From NCBI GenBank assembly GCA_947650365.1, contig OX393550.1:95398951-95462950 (forward strand): a stretch of DNA of 64,000 nucleotides, in the 5' to 3' direction. This document shows, piece by piece, positions 26,401-36,963 of the stretch. Source of the stretch: Chamaelirium japonicum (taxonomy: Eukaryota > Streptophyta > Magnoliopsida > Liliales > Melanthiaceae). The notes below the pieces were generated by a model. That model was given only the letters and a program-made list of their open reading frames with translations. It was not told the DNA's origin and ran no database searches. The stretch's first letter is position 1, and each line of letters opens with the position of its first letter. A program made the translations under genes and the position numbers.

Positions 26401-29400
26401 GAAATTTCAAGTTTCATTAGAATTTTCCAACTCTCTTTATAACCACCAAATCCTTTCTAAAAAATGGAACTTTTAAATTTCAAACTTGTAAATTAACAAA
26501 AAGGAAATAATCCAACCGAAGTACAAACCATCCAACCGCAACATTAATACATTCACATATTAAGACGGCAAGTAATTGCTCCCTTTTACAATAAATATAT
26601 AGTTTGTGTCCACAACACCAGAATACCAGATCCACAACATTCAAAATGTGACATGGGCTTACGCACCCCCCCCCCCCAACACACACACACACACACACAC
26701 ATTAAAAAAAAAAGAACCTAAAAAAAGATCTAACTTCCTTTTAAGAGCCAACGGAATAACTGAGAACACCCAAGTTCCTGATCCAACTATATATGAATGT
26801 AATCAGCACCTTTAAAGAGTTGCAACTTGCAAATAGACTTCTTTTAGAACTCTCTTTTTGCTTTCCACGTATATTCTTCAAGAGGACCACGTCTTAACTA
26901 AAAGTCAATTGATCTTAATTGAAAGCTAATTGCACAAATTGGTACCTTATATTCTAGACAAATGCTATGTACATTGTTTTCAAAACTTTTACTAACACAA
27001 AAAAAAACTGGCTAATTAGGTCTAGGTCCCTAACTATTTTGCAATAATAGCCGCAAGACACCATAATTTGCTATATTAACTAAGATTCCTATATTTCGTA
27101 GTTGTCTGATTGGAGATTCCATTTCACCCACAATCAGGATTAAAGAAACTGTTAGTGTCAGTTGTACTATAATAATCCCGAGAATACCCTTGGTTGTCAC
27201 AGTATACATTCGTCTTCAAAAAGAGTATACATTCGTCGAGTTACTACAATGATTTCAATGTAGTTGCTACAATGAAATCACTATAGCAATGCTATTTATT
27301 CGTCTTCAAAAAGAGTATATATTCGTCGGGTTGATATAGTGATTCACTGTAGCTGTTATAGTGAAATCACTGTAGCTAGAGTATATATTCGTCTTCGGAA
27401 AGAGTATAAATTTGCCTTCAGACAGAGTATCTATTCGCTGTGTTGCTACAGTGATTTCACTGTAGCTGCTACTGTGCTACAGTGAAATCACTGTAGCAAT
27501 GGTATACATTCTTCTTCAGAAAGAGTATGCATTCATCTTTAGAAAGAGTATACATTCGCCGAGTTGCTATAGTGATTTCACTACTATAATGAAATCAATA
27601 TAGAAATAGTATACATTTATCTTCAAAAAACAAGTATACATTCATCTTCAGAAAGTGTATACATTCGCCGAGTTGCTATAGTGATTTCAATGCTACAGTG
27701 AAAATCACTATAGAAATAGTATAAAATTTTCTTCAGAAAAGAGTAAACATTTGCCGAGTTGCTACAGTGATTTCATTATAGTAGCTACAGTGACTGTAGC
27801 TGCTACAATGAAATCGCAATAGCTGCTACAATCATGGATAAAAATACCGATCGTGGACAAAATATCGGCCGGCCGAAAAAACGGTTCGAACCGAGTGGTA
27901 CAAACCGGTATCGATCTAAACCGGTCCAAACCGGTGTGAATTGATTTTTTGTTTCAAAACAATTTAAAAATACCCCAAAAAATCCAGAATAATCTAAAAT
28001 GTTGGTTTGTGATTTTTTTTTCATTAGTAAACTAGTTACAGATTGAACAGGTTCTCCTAAATTATAAAGTCACTACATTCATTGTATGATTCCAAATTAT
28101 GAAATTTGATATAGTTATTAAATTTGATGTTTTGGATTAGCCTAGTATTATGCTTAGATATTATAAAACACAACTCATGATCATTGCATAATTTATTATA
28201 GATTAAGAATATAGATTACTCATGAATCATGAACATGATCATTGCACATACACGATTAACATGAGTCATATTTAATACATATAAAAAATTTGTTTACTCA
28301 AATTTAAGCATTCTTAGTGAAAATCTAGCTTCAATTTGACATGGGCTTGTCAAAATAAGCAAAACCCCCAATTTTACATGAACCGATTATGCAAATTTGG
28401 AGGAGATGCGTCAAATCTTATAGACCTAAACTTTGATAGCATTCAAAGGTCAGATTTGGCCCATATCGACAATTTCACAATAATTATTTGGTTTTTTTTC
28501 AAAAACAAAATGCTAGAAAACAAATAAAACATGAAAAAAAAATGATGAAAATTTACCTTCAAATGTGATTTTGATATTCAAAATTGAGTTTTGGGCTTCA
28601 AATCTTGCAAGTCTAGCGTGTTTGGAGCTTCACTCATTTGGGAATAGAAGTCCCAAAGAAAGAGACCAAAAAATGGCAATCGGAATGAAGAAAACCCCCA
28701 AACCCGTGCTATATCCCGTCCAAGGTTCGAAATCTTCATTTCGGTGGAAATTTCGACCTTCTGGATATGGAAATATTTCGTGGAAATATTTCGACTGTGT
28801 GGAAATATTGCAATTTTGTAGAAATGGTGGAAATATTGATTTTTTGATGGAATTTTTTAATGAAACTCCGGATAGTCATAAACCAAGTATAGATACACAC
28901 TTTGGAACACTCACATAATATGTGTACCCTATCAAGGGTGTAGAGCTTCACATAACATGTATTCAATGTATTAAGTTTGTGAGTGTTGTGCAATCTTATT
29001 TAGTTCGGTTTTGATATATATTTTTCAAATATTTTTTAATCCTTTTTTTGGATAAAAATATTTTTGAAATAAAGATTAGTTGATTGTTAAAATAATGTTT
29101 CAAACGATTTTGAAAGCGGACTTAAAACAAGAAAGTTATGCAAATTTGAAATTGTGCAAAAATTATGCTGAAATGTGAAACACTGTTTTTTTACTAAGTC
29201 TGAAAAAACGAGTTTTTATATAGAAAAGTTTTTATACATTCAAAATTTCCTAAGACGGACCATGGTTTTCTAGATGTACTCGTACTTCTACATCTTGTGG
29301 AATTTTTTGAGCTAAAAAGGAGTTGATTTAATCACTTTTCTCACCATGTAGATTTTATAAAAATCCATAAAAACTGTTTTCTCCTACTAAAATTGAAAGT

Positions 29401-32400
29401 TTACTTTTTGATTCCTTTGTTTTTTGATTTTTTTGATATTTTTATTGAAATCAAATGGGGGGGTATTTGCTTATTTACATATAATAACTTAAAGTAAATG
29501 GAGAAAATAAAAATTAAGTAAATCGACATTTACTTAAATGTTATTATATGTAAATAAGCTGCTGAGAACCAGGCCCCCCAGTCCCCTTTTATAACCAGTC
29601 AGTCACAGAATTTCGGATAAATTTCGCGAAATTTTTCGAAATTTTCGCAAAATTTCGATAAAATATCGCGATATTTCGTGGAGATGGAAATATTTCGTGG
29701 AAATATCGCGATATTTCGTGGAGATGGAAATATTTCGTGGAAATATCGCGATATTTCGCGAAATTGCTCGATATTTTGACATTTTCAATTATGCTCGAGA
29801 TTGCAGGTAATATTTCGTATCAGGGTTTCATTTTTCCGATATATTTCGCGATATTTCGCGAAATATATCGATTTTTTGTTCCATGATCCCGTCTACATGT
29901 TCAAATCGACCGGTTCGAAGCGGTATTTACTCGATTTTTTGTGATTTTTCCCTTGCAGCCGGTATCAGGTTCTTACAAGTGTGGTTCAAACGTTCAATCC
30001 TGTTCACGGTTTGAATCGGCCGGTATGAACCGTATTGGCCGGTTTTTTAATCCATGGCGGTACTTGCTCCAGCACGTGTTGTTTCGAGAGGGACTTGAGC
30101 TATATATCGAAATTAACGTGTCCTACAACTAAGAGTCATCCCTAAAAAAAACATATGTCAAATTCACCAAAAAATAAACCAGCTTTCTTAATTTTTCTCT
30201 CCAAACATATACAAACTAGGGCATTCGAGATGCTACGAGCCTACCGAGCAAATATGATCAAAGAGAACCAAATTCCTCTGGTAAAATCCCGTTTCGCTGC
30301 ATTTTCCTCTCAGCCGACCACTCACTTATCTGATGGACTACAAGTAAGTTCATACCTACTTATTTGGTTATTTCTGAAAAAGAGACCAATGTCTCAATAT
30401 CAAGAATGATAAGATCCTGGGATAGCTTTATGGTGTCCTCTATATCCATGTTGGTTTGGAGTTTGGACCTGTACATAAACAGAGAACCTCAAATCATATA
30501 GCTCATTATTTTCTAACTTTGAGATGCCTTTTGAGATTTCTTCGGGTGATTGCTATTTGTACCTTTATTGCGTTAATACCTTCTCCAGCATACATAGTGT
30601 GAGGGAGAAAGGTTGTTGCATCTAGGGAAAAAGGCAACAGTAACTAGTGCACCTGAGTGGGGCTTACTTATGTAATGTTAGTGCATCTCCAACGTGTCTT
30701 GACCATTGTGCAAATGATGGTTTCTTCATCCTCCCACTTTTCATAGTTTGTGTGTCATCTATTAGCATACTCTGGCACTTATTTCCAACACATCACAACC
30801 TTTAGGCATTGCAATTGAACCAAGTTTGCATATTAAAAAGGAAGAGTTACAAGTTTTTCTAAGAAATGGATTTTTAGAACCAAATTACCGATACCAAATG
30901 AATTTCTTAGTTAAATATGTGTCCATATGAATAGTTTGTTGTCACATCTCAACATACACACAAGAAAATGAGAATTATGCTTGGACAACTACCTTGTTGG
31001 TGTTGGGGACCAATTCCTGCAAAGCCCTTAGCCTTTCCGCTATTCTTTCTCTCCGTAGCTGCACCCATGAAACAGAAGTTAGGAATATTGTGGTGCAACA
31101 TGTTAGGATGTCTGGATATAAAACTGCACATAAAGACATTTGGAAAGGCATTCAGAGTTGCTGACCCATCAATCTCAAAAAACCTCACATAGAGACAATT
31201 TTGGACAAATATAATACAAATTCATATGTGTATCGTGTAGCGCACTATGACTAGGTAGCGGTTCTTCTGTTGAGAAAACTGTAACACATGCGATCATATT
31301 ATGAAAGTGGAGGAAGAGTCGTGACACTTCTTAGAGTTCAGAGTCTCCAGATACATTGGATTAATTAATATTTGGCACTTGAAATAGCTATGTTGAAAGT
31401 GTAATGCCATTACTTGCATCCTATTGTACTAAGATACTCCAAAATTCTGCACCAACTGTCAACACTTCAGACTGACATAATAGGATACTCCAATTCTGTG
31501 GTACCCAAGGAGTGTTGTGACATGTCTGTCCAAAAGTGTCAGCACTCCAGAGTTACGAACGATGAAGTATCTGAATAATACAGATATTATCAGGACTAAA
31601 TTCAATCACTTTAAACACAAAAATATCATCTACAAGCAGTCAGCTTATAAATAAAAATATACATGAGCAAGATTAGAAAACCAAAACACTTTGATCTTAG
31701 TTCTTTAAAGTTCTCATGAGATTTGAATACATGGTTTGCATAGAAAAGTACAGGTTTCCCTATCAAGTATCAAGAACGCAACTGCATTTCAAACCATCAA
31801 GGACAACAGAGATGATTAAGTTCAAGAGTAAACAAATTAGCTTCCGGGAAATCACAAAATATGACTTCACTCGAACCAACATGGCACAGTAGAGTCCATT
31901 GTATCAAAAATAAAAAAGAAGTAGTAAACTGGTTGGGCCTTCTGAGATGAACCTAAGGACTGATGATTTAAGGAAGCAGTAGGATGGAGAGAAAAAAAAT
32001 TAGTAAAAAATTGCCCTCATATAACTCCATCTTTCAAATTCCCCTGCTCATAAGAAGACGGAATAATCTAGTTAGGTGGTTGAGACCCATATCTCAGTTG
32101 GTTGCCAGTGATTTTTGCAATACATTGGCATTGAATGTAAACCAGTGAAAGCAGACCTTGGGGTTAGAAAGACTTTCAAGTTTTAACATATAAAGTTTAT
32201 CATCAACCTTGAAAGAACAAACTAAGAATATTTTCTTTATAAATATTAATAGAGCATGTCATCTCAAATAGGGGACCATCTCAATCCACAAAATCCAGAG
32301 ATCTCTCCACTATGTCCTCCTTTTCCTCCTACTAGTCCCTCTTTACCACTAAGATTCTCTTCTTTTGTTGCCACCATAGCTGAGTTTTTCCTTCCACCAA

Positions 32401-34399
32401 CACCAGTATTAGGTCATCCACTCATCTTCCTCCTTCCCCTCCCCTTTCACAGCTAAAATCATCCTCCTCTTCTTTCACCAATCACCACCATCAAGATCTT
32501 CCACAACCAAGCTCATCCTTCACCATTTGTACAAGCAACAAACTTCACCATTCTTTTAAACTCATGTGCTAAAATAAGTACATTAAATGTTTACACATGG
32601 ATAGCTGCTTGAAGCAATTAGGCCTGTTACCAAAGACTCCGTTGTCATAAATTTCCTCAATAAGGAAAGATCCATCAACATTCAACCATTACCCTACTTA
32701 AGTAATAGGGACGTTAACAGTCTGACATTCAGCGTAAGGCCATATCCATTGAATGAAACATCAAGAGCCATTTGTAATAGGATAGGAAAACCATTCCTAG
32801 AAACTTTCAACAAATAATGATCGGTAGGAACAAATAATGATCCAAGTCCCCCCAAAGCTGAACATATACTGCAAACTAAATGAAATTGCACCAAATATAT
32901 GTGGTTACAATACCACACTCAGGGGCGTGGTGTTTCGTACAAGCAGCCCACCTCAACAAGGTAGGCAGAGAGAGGCTACTTACAATCTTGAAATACATCT
33001 TTGAACAGGCCTGCAAGTGATCTAATTCCCGAAGAAACTATTGCAATTGCCTTTCTTTTATGTGCCACTTCAACGGAACTTCTCACCATACTAGGCAAAC
33101 TTACAAATAAGACCAACACGTGCTATTCAAGACGTGCGCACATGTATGAGAGTAAACTCAAATTCATAAGCCAAAATCGTGACCCCAAGAATTCATCTCT
33201 CTTCTGAATTCATCCCAGAGACCTAACTTGAAGAACAGTAGGGATTACCTTTTGACTTCTCCTCCAAGGACATGAAAGCTCCTACGGAACATTTCTTGAA
33301 TTCCAGCCGAAGGCATATTGGTTGCAAATATAGATCGTTAATAGATTATGATGGTTCATAAATATCATTAAGCTCATGTTTTTGCTCTCTTGGGATTAGA
33401 TTGGAAGTTTGGAACAACTACGGCTTGATAGATACTCGTTCAACGAATAAGATGGTTGATAAAATAGTTTTATAATTGACAAAGCAAATGTCATTATGCT
33501 CATGTCATCGCTATGAGAAGCTTCTTCGGGCAATGCAAAATCCAACATTTGATACCCTTATCTCCAACACATCAATAATATATACCCAACTAGAGATACA
33601 ATTATGCGAGTGCTAATAGGATCGGAAACTATCACCCGTTCGGCGATGCTGTGAGGATCGGTGGCTTGTCCCCGCCTAGCCCTCACCCTCGGGCGTGGGG
33701 CCGGTGGTTGTGGCGCCGCAGAAGCTCCACCGTGTGTCCCTTGACCATGGAAAACCTGCAAATAAACCAGAATAATTATAATAACAAAATACATTAACTC
33801 ACAGGTGGCAATACCTCAGCAACTCAGAATGCTGGTTCAAGTAAGAACGAAGAGACGACCAGCGAGGTTTAACGGACCTGAGGTGGAGGGTTTGGCCGGA
33901 ATTGATGCCCGAACGTCGGGAACAAGCTCCCCAACTGAATGGGATCCCTGTCCTGCTCATGGATACAATAAGGCGAGGCCCAAAATCAAACAATGGTAAT
34001 TCGCAATTTTTTTTTTTTTTTAAAAAAAAGACAGGACAAAATGGTAGTTCGAAGAAAAGTCTCCGCTAATTCCCAAAAAATGAAAAATAATCCGCTTACT
34101 GCTTTATTCGGAGCCGTCCCCTCCGCCTCCTCGCGGGGCCGCTTGCCGCTCCCGGACCCCTCCTCCGCCTTAGAGAAGCCGCCCTTCCCCTGCTCCAGGC
34201 TCAGCCCCAGAGGGAACATCGCCCCCGGCGGGTAGCCTCCGCCGCCGCCCATCCCGGCGGAGCCCTCGCCGGAGCCTAGCTGCAGGGCCATCCCAGCCTC
34301 GCCCCCCGCCATGGAGCCGCCGTACGGGGGCATCGAGAAGATCTGCTCGAAGAAGTCGTCGGCTATCCCGTCCGACGTGGGCGGCGGGGGGTTCGCCAT
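14228..34399 (-). CDS. UNE12: bHLH transcription factor, UNE12/bHLH7 type (subfamily XI), six exons
   Basis: Coding exons on the minus strand are 34399-34100, 33755-33636, 31058-30993, 21996-21931, 21048-20971 and 14458-14228. All five introns are GT-AG and phase 0, and the joined product is 286 aa. The N-terminus has a DDFFEQI motif, then MALQLGSGE and MFPLGLSLEQGKG, all typical of UNE12-like proteins. A VRARRGQATDPHSIAER basic region follows (about residues 123-140), then helix 1, the ELVPNTNK loop and helix 2. The basic residues H135, E139 and R143 match the H-E-R pattern of G-box binders. The conserved C-terminus includes ERQVAKLM, DVGAAMQFLQ and KALCMMPISLATAIY. It should act in the nucleus as a dimeric regulator; in Arabidopsis relatives act in fertilisation and root hairs. 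The gene looks intact, with introns of 344, 2577, 8996, 882 and 6512 bp. Which UNE12/bHLH7 paralogue it is cannot be settled. Confidence 0.93.
14763..15284. mobile_element. hAT-type MITE with 8-bp target duplication (bHLH intron 5)
   Basis: The termini TAGACATGTCAACGGA and (reverse complement) TAGACCTATCAATGGA are inverted repeats. The flanks GGCTACAT (14755-14762) and GACTACAT (15285-15292) match at 7 of 8 bases. The interior repeats aacggat and gatccgtt motifs and has no coding capacity. Confidence 0.75.
15285..16559. other. Intron 5 sequence, nothing recognised
   Basis: AT-rich. Short open frames show no family resemblance and no terminal repeats were seen. Confidence 0.5.
16560..17768 (-). 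pseudogene. LINE (L1-type) reverse transcriptase C-terminal fragment
   Basis: On the minus strand, combined frames give a YFIDDILLF motif (the position of the catalytic F/YxDD box). This is followed by YLGLPVSDKKLRSDCF, ESCLVHWKGKNLSIGGSL and VNSVMSAIHAYYL, then GQGGLGLVNLKEHNN. FWEDIWLGKDFLKDF and a zf-RVT-like CVLCGGRKEGAYHLF end the series. This is the usual order of the thumb/connection part of plant L1 elements. Stops and frameshifts break it, and the endonuclease and RT palm N-terminal part are absent. It lies in bHLH intron 5, in the same orientation as the gene. Confidence 0.85.
17769..18095 (-). repeat. 3' LTR of the intron 5 retrotransposon
   Basis: It is homologous to 19768-20091 and shares aagactctctttgatcaaca and ttcagttctaacaaggtaat. 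Confidence 0.75.
19768..20091 (-). repeat. 5' LTR of the intron 5 retrotransposon
   Basis: It adjoins the tRNA-Met primer site at 19755-19762 (gataccaa on the plus strand). Confidence 0.75.
20092..20970. other. Intron 5 sequence, nothing recognised
   Basis: A short (GT)n run lies near 20238-20254. Nothing else was supported. Confidence 0.5.
20971..21048 (-). CDS. UNE12: bHLH gene, exon 5 (residues 185-210)
   Basis: A 78-base exon encodes VLSMSRLGGTGAVAQLVADI followed by PLSSHE, the conserved segment after the bHLH. It is flanked by acaacag and gtaataaa. Confidence 0.94.
21508..21743 (+). mobile_element. tRNA-derived SINE (bHLH intron 4)
   Basis: The head contains an A-box-like CAGTGGTAGTGCGC and, about 35 bases on, a B-box GGTTCGATC after gaggtcgca-like text, the arrangement of a tRNA gene. 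A body without coding potential ends in a poly-A tail (21730-21743). The flanks aatacttttgc and aatactctttc are similar and may be a decayed target duplication. Confidence 0.75.
21931..21996 (-). CDS. UNE12: bHLH gene, exon 4 (residues 163-184)
   Basis: A 66-base exon encodes TDRAAMLDEILDYVKFLKLQ plus VR, the second helix. It is flanked by tttgcag and gtaaac. Confidence 0.95.
22700..23640 (+). mobile_element. Internally deleted Copia-type LTR element (bHLH intron 3)
   Basis: At about 22935 a GGTGTATCAGAGCCATG motif matches the Copia tRNA-Met primer site. At 23498-23509 a purine tract (ttgagggagga) is followed by TGTTCGAATTGG, the usual polypurine tract and 3' LTR start of plant Copia elements. 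Between them lie only about 560 bases. The two putative LTRs are weakly similar, so the outer limits are uncertain. Confidence 0.5.
23725..23885. repeat. 80-bp tandem duplication (bHLH intron 3)
   Basis: Two copies share tcagaatataaagctaattt and differ at about ten positions. Confidence 0.85.
24560..24600 (-). mobile_element. Possible Gypsy leader remnant
   Basis: The minus strand reads TTGGTGCTAGCGCTGTGGAG then AGAAC, similar to the TTGGYGYC...GTGGGAAC motif after plant Gypsy LTRs. No LTR was delimited. Confidence 0.25.
25594..25753. repeat. 80-bp tandem duplication (bHLH intron 3)
   Basis: Two copies, almost identical, share gatgctc, tctccgacaacttctcttaa and gtatcgcatcaagacgatac. Confidence 0.95.
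26666..26701. repeat. poly-C run followed by (AC)n
   Basis: Twelve C followed by about eleven AC units. Confidence 0.95.
27010..27200. repeat. Dispersed repeat, copy 2 (partner at 3900-4093)
   Basis: It matches the first copy from ctaattaggt to cgagaatacccttgg, in the same orientation. Confidence 0.8.
27205..27832. repeat. Degenerate array of small palindromes
   Basis: About eight loose repeats combine (g)agtatacattcgtcttcaga with hairpin-forming gctacagtgatttcactgta-type units. Both orientations of acagtgaaatcactgt occur, so single strands can fold into many short stems. Confidence 0.75.
29455..29585. mobile_element. Small fold-back MITE
   Basis: gcttatttacatataataac and its reverse complement gttattatatgtaaataagc lie about 50 bases apart, flanked by G-rich and C-rich ends (ggggggg and cccccc). 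The two arms could form a long stem. Confidence 0.75.
29661..29780. repeat. 40-bp tandem repeat, about 2.5 copies
   Basis: Units starting aaatatcgcgatatttcgtg occur at 29661, 29701 and 29741. The unit itself contains the palindrome aaatatcgcgatattt. Related atatttcg text extends from 28730 to 28850 and 29600 to 29890. Confidence 0.9.
30993..31058 (-). CDS. UNE12: bHLH gene, exon 3 (residues 141-162)
   Basis: A 66-base exon encodes LRRERIAERLRALQELVPNT plus NK: the end of the basic region, helix 1 and the loop. It is flanked by gggtgcag and gtagttg. It was found by searching introns for the missing helix. Confidence 0.95.
31059..33635 (-). other. bHLH intron 2, nothing recognised
   Basis: The sequence between two secure exons shows no element ends or coding homology. 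A cytosine-rich stretch lies at about 32280-32530. Confidence 0.6.
33636..33755 (-). CDS. UNE12: bHLH gene, exon 2 (residues 101-140)
   Basis: Begins after tttgcag with VFHGQ and ends with DPHSIAER before gtgata. It carries the basic region with H135 and E139. The start and end positions match the conserved exon limits of this subfamily. Confidence 0.95.
34100..34399 (-). CDS. UNE12: bHLH gene, exon 1 (residues 1-100)
   Basis: It starts at an ATG giving MANPPPPTSD, the same MAN start as Arabidopsis bHLH7. It is GC-rich and encodes Gly/Pro-rich low-complexity sequence around the conserved DDFFEQI, LQLGSGEGS and FPLGLSLEQGKG motifs. It ends at GCA before gtaagc. Confidence 0.93.
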
Positions 34400-34664
34400 G
34401 CCGGGGGGCCGGGCGGTGCTCCTCCGGCGGGGGTCTCCGGCGAGGCGCGTGCGGCGAGAGGGTGGGTGCAGGTGTCCTCAACGGGCATCGAGGGGAGGGC
34501 TTCAGTGGAGGCGAGAGTGTTGGGGGAGCGGGAGACAGCCAACGGGTTGGCCGATACAATCAGGGCCAGAGGTGGTGTTGTAGCGAGAATCGAGGAGAGA
34601 GAAACAGAGAGTTGTTCTCTTGGTTTGTCTGCTCTGGGTTCTCGAGCTTTTAAAACAGAGGAGA

Positions 34665-34696
<32 letters not shown>

Positions 34697-34697
34697 A
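34665..34697. repeat. (GA)n/(CT)n tract in the 5' leader of the bHLH gene
   Basis: It lies about 270-300 bases upstream of the ATG and reads CT on the coding strand. It is a candidate site for plant BPC/GAGA-binding proteins (established family). The function here is inferred. Confidence 0.8.
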
Positions 34698-35194
34698 AGG
34701 TGGTGAAGCAAAAGCGAATCTTAAAGCGTGACCTTTTTCCTTCTTTTATTTTTTTATTTTTTTCTTTCCGACCAGTCTGCTTTTCGGGTAGTGTCCCACC
34801 GTCAGTCAGGGCCAGTGTTTTCAAAACCGGACCGGAAGGCGAACTGAAAAGACATCCGGTTTGATCCAAATCGGTTCAAACCAATGGTTCAACCGTTTGA
34901 ACCGTATGAAAATATATTTTTTTAAATAGATATTTACTAAACTCTTCAATGGCAAGGTTAGATTCCTGGTTCACATCAGTGCTATCAGAATCGGACAGGA
35001 CCAGCTTGTCGGACCGGTACTCCGGACCCTCAACCGGTTCGATTAAATCATCATATCGGAAATGCTCCATAGCCGGTAAAAACCGAGTGAACCGATCGGT
35101 TGAATGTTAGATGTTAGACCCGTGTGACCCAGCCCGGTTTAAAACCCTTTTAATAAGTGGGAGAAGAACGATCAGAGTCATCAGACTTTCTGAG

Positions 35195-35204
35195 TTCTCT
35201 CTCT

Positions 35205-35251
<47 letters not shown>
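35195..35251. repeat. (CT)n microsatellite
   Basis: CT run with one short T interruption. Confidence 0.95.
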
Positions 35252-35254
<3 letters not shown>

Positions 35255-35353
35255 CTCGAGCAGCGGCGAGAGAAACCCTAGCCGACGCCAAATGATGCCG
35301 CTAGAGTCGACTGGACTGCCAACGCCAACGCCAAACGACTGCCATCGGTCGAT

Positions 35354-35760
35354 GCCGCTCTGCCGACTGCTGGATGCAACACGCCGCTCTGCCGACTGTC
35401 ATCGGGTGCCGATCTGCCGATCGCTGGAAGCTGCACGCCGCTCTACCGACTGCCGCCGGGTGCAGTGTTTTCAAAACCGGACCGAAAGGCGAACCGAAAA
35501 TGCATCCGGTTCGGTCCAAATCGGTTCAAACCGGTGGTTCAACCGTTTGAACCGTATGAAAATATGTTTTTTTATATAGATATCTACTAAATTCTTCAAT
35601 GGGAAGGTTTGATTCCTAGGTTAACATACAAACCGGTTTATTCAAAGACCGAACCAAAACATGTTCCGGTTCCGGTCCAAACCGGTTGAACCGCCCGGTC
35701 CGGTCCGGTTTTCAAAACACTGGCCGGGTGCCGCTCTGCCGATCGCTGGACGCCGAGTGC
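35354..35760. repeat. GC-rich imperfect repeats of about 27 bp, split by a MITE
   Basis: About five units of the form gccgctctgccgactgctgg occur at 35354-35462 and resume at 35730-35760, on either side of the inner MITE. Confidence 0.7.
35463..35722. mobile_element. Inner hAT MITE (260 bp) with perfect 8-bp target duplication
   Basis: It begins CAGTGTTTTCAAAACCGGAC and ends with the inverted CCGGTTTTCAAAACACTG. It is flanked by GCCGGGTG on both sides (35455-35462 and 35723-35730). It is a complete member of the family whose split copy surrounds it. Confidence 0.93.
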
Positions 35761-36089
35761 CGTCTGCTTCCATCTCTGTGGGCCTATGGCGACTACCATA
35801 AACACACAGAGCCGACGGTTCAACCAGTTGAACCAGAGACCCGTGACCCGGGTCCTAGACCTGGTCAACGTTCGGTCCGAGTCTGATAACATTGGTTAAC
35901 ATACAAACCGGTTTATTCAAAGACCGAACCAAAGTATGTTCCAGTTTTGATCCAAACCGGTTGAACCGTCCGGTCCGGTCCGGTCCGGTTGGCTACTACT
36001 TTGGTGGGGGGGGGGAGGGGGAGGGATTTTAAATGTTAGGGTTGGGTTGGGTTGAAAATTTTTATTAGTCCCAATCAGACCTCGATTCG

Positions 36090-36449
36090 GATTGGACTTG
36101 AGCAGAGGTGTCGAGCAACCCGACCCAACCCGTAACCTGACCACCGGAGCATCGGCTCGGTGCATCGGATCAAAGTTTGCCTCCCATTTGACTTGAATTG
36201 TAACATGGATCATTAATGATACGCATAAACTACTAGGATAACTAATCACAATAATCAACATTTTGTCTTATGAGAACCAGTGCATGCAACATTCAGACAA
36301 AATAGCTTCCTCCAACTTGATGTTGGGCAGCTCTTGGAACCCGACCAGCCAGACCTTAGGTTGGCCGGGTTGGGCTGGGTTGGGCTTGGGGAGAGCTTTC
36401 AATCCCTCGGATCGGACTAACCCCTCAACCCATCCAAGTTGCAGCCCTA
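36090..36449. mobile_element. Possible hAT-type element ending TTGCAGCCCTA
   Basis: The right end caagttgcagcccta and GGGTTGGG-rich interior match the family seen at 52220-52415. The left end (about gtgtcgagcaacccgaccc) is uncertain. Confidence 0.35.
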
Positions 36450-36534
36450 CCGTCGATAGATGGTGGGGGATTTACTTGATCTAAGCCCTCCCCATTTAAG
36501 TTTGGTCCTAAACATTAGATTGAAATAAAACCAT

Positions 36535-36784
36535 AGGTAAAATTATACATAGACCCCCTATAATTTGACCGATTATCATTTACACCTCCTAATGTTTAAA
36601 ACCCTATAAATACCCTCCTATAGTTTGGAAAACCAGACACATAGATCCCCTCTGGAGGCCCTCCGGAGGGGGATGCAAGTGCTGCATTTTTTCATATTAT
36701 AGGGGGGCATTTGTATGGTTTTCAACATAAGGGGTTGTAAGTGATTATCGATCAAACTACATGGAGTCTATGTGTAATTTACCC
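36535..36784. mobile_element. Mutator-type MITE (250 bp) with perfect 9-bp target duplication
   Basis: The inverted ends (aggtaaaattatacatagac and tctatgtgtaatttaccc) are flanked by TAAAACCAT at 36526-36534 and 36785-36793. It belongs to a family ending in GGGTAAATT, with other members at 45950-46091, 51533-51792 and probably 44704-45087. Confidence 0.88.
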
Positions 36785-36944
36785 TAAAACCATTTATAGT
36801 TTTAGTCTGGAATGGTCAAGTAGAGGTTATCTTGGATTCTAAATCATAGGAGTATAAGTGATTCGTCTTCAAAGGAGTAAGAGTGTGTGCTTTTCATTTC
36901 CACTCACTTTAAGGAAATGGAAATGTTCTCATTGATGTTCATTA

Positions 36945-36963
36945 CCCCCCCCCCCCCCCCCCC
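36945..36963. repeat. poly-C tract
   Basis: Nineteen consecutive C. Confidence 0.97.

Larger units (their letters stand above)
27833..30056. mobile_element. 2.2 kb non-autonomous TIR element with CCGG-rich ends (bHLH intron 3)
   Basis: The left end CATGGATAAAAATACCG and the reverse complement of the right end CATGGATTAAAAAACCG are inverted repeats. Next to both lie CCGGTT-rich subterminal motifs. No transposase is recognisable. Part of the left subterminal region recurs at 49795-49940. No convincing target duplication was seen, so the superfamily (hAT-like by composition) is a guess. Confidence 0.55.
34977..35894. mobile_element. Middle hAT-type element (918 bp) inserted in the outer MITE
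   Basis: The inverted ends are CAGTGCTATCAGAATCGGAC and (reverse complement) CAATGTTATCAGACTCGGAC. The flanks GTTCACAT (34969-34976) and GTTAACAT (35895-35902) match at 7 of 8, as for a hAT target duplication. Its interior holds a (CT)n tract (35195-35251) and GC-rich repeats (35354-35760), the latter interrupted by another MITE. Confidence 0.8.
34813..35990. mobile_element. Outer hAT MITE, split by a later insertion
   Basis: The left half (34813-34976) begins CAGTGTTTTCAAAACCGGAC. It matches the left half of the complete copy at 35463-35722. The right half (35895-35990) matches the right half of that copy but lacks the last bases of the terminal repeat. The break is filled by the element at 34977-35894. 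It starts only about 0.4 kb upstream of the bHLH start codon. Confidence 0.8.
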
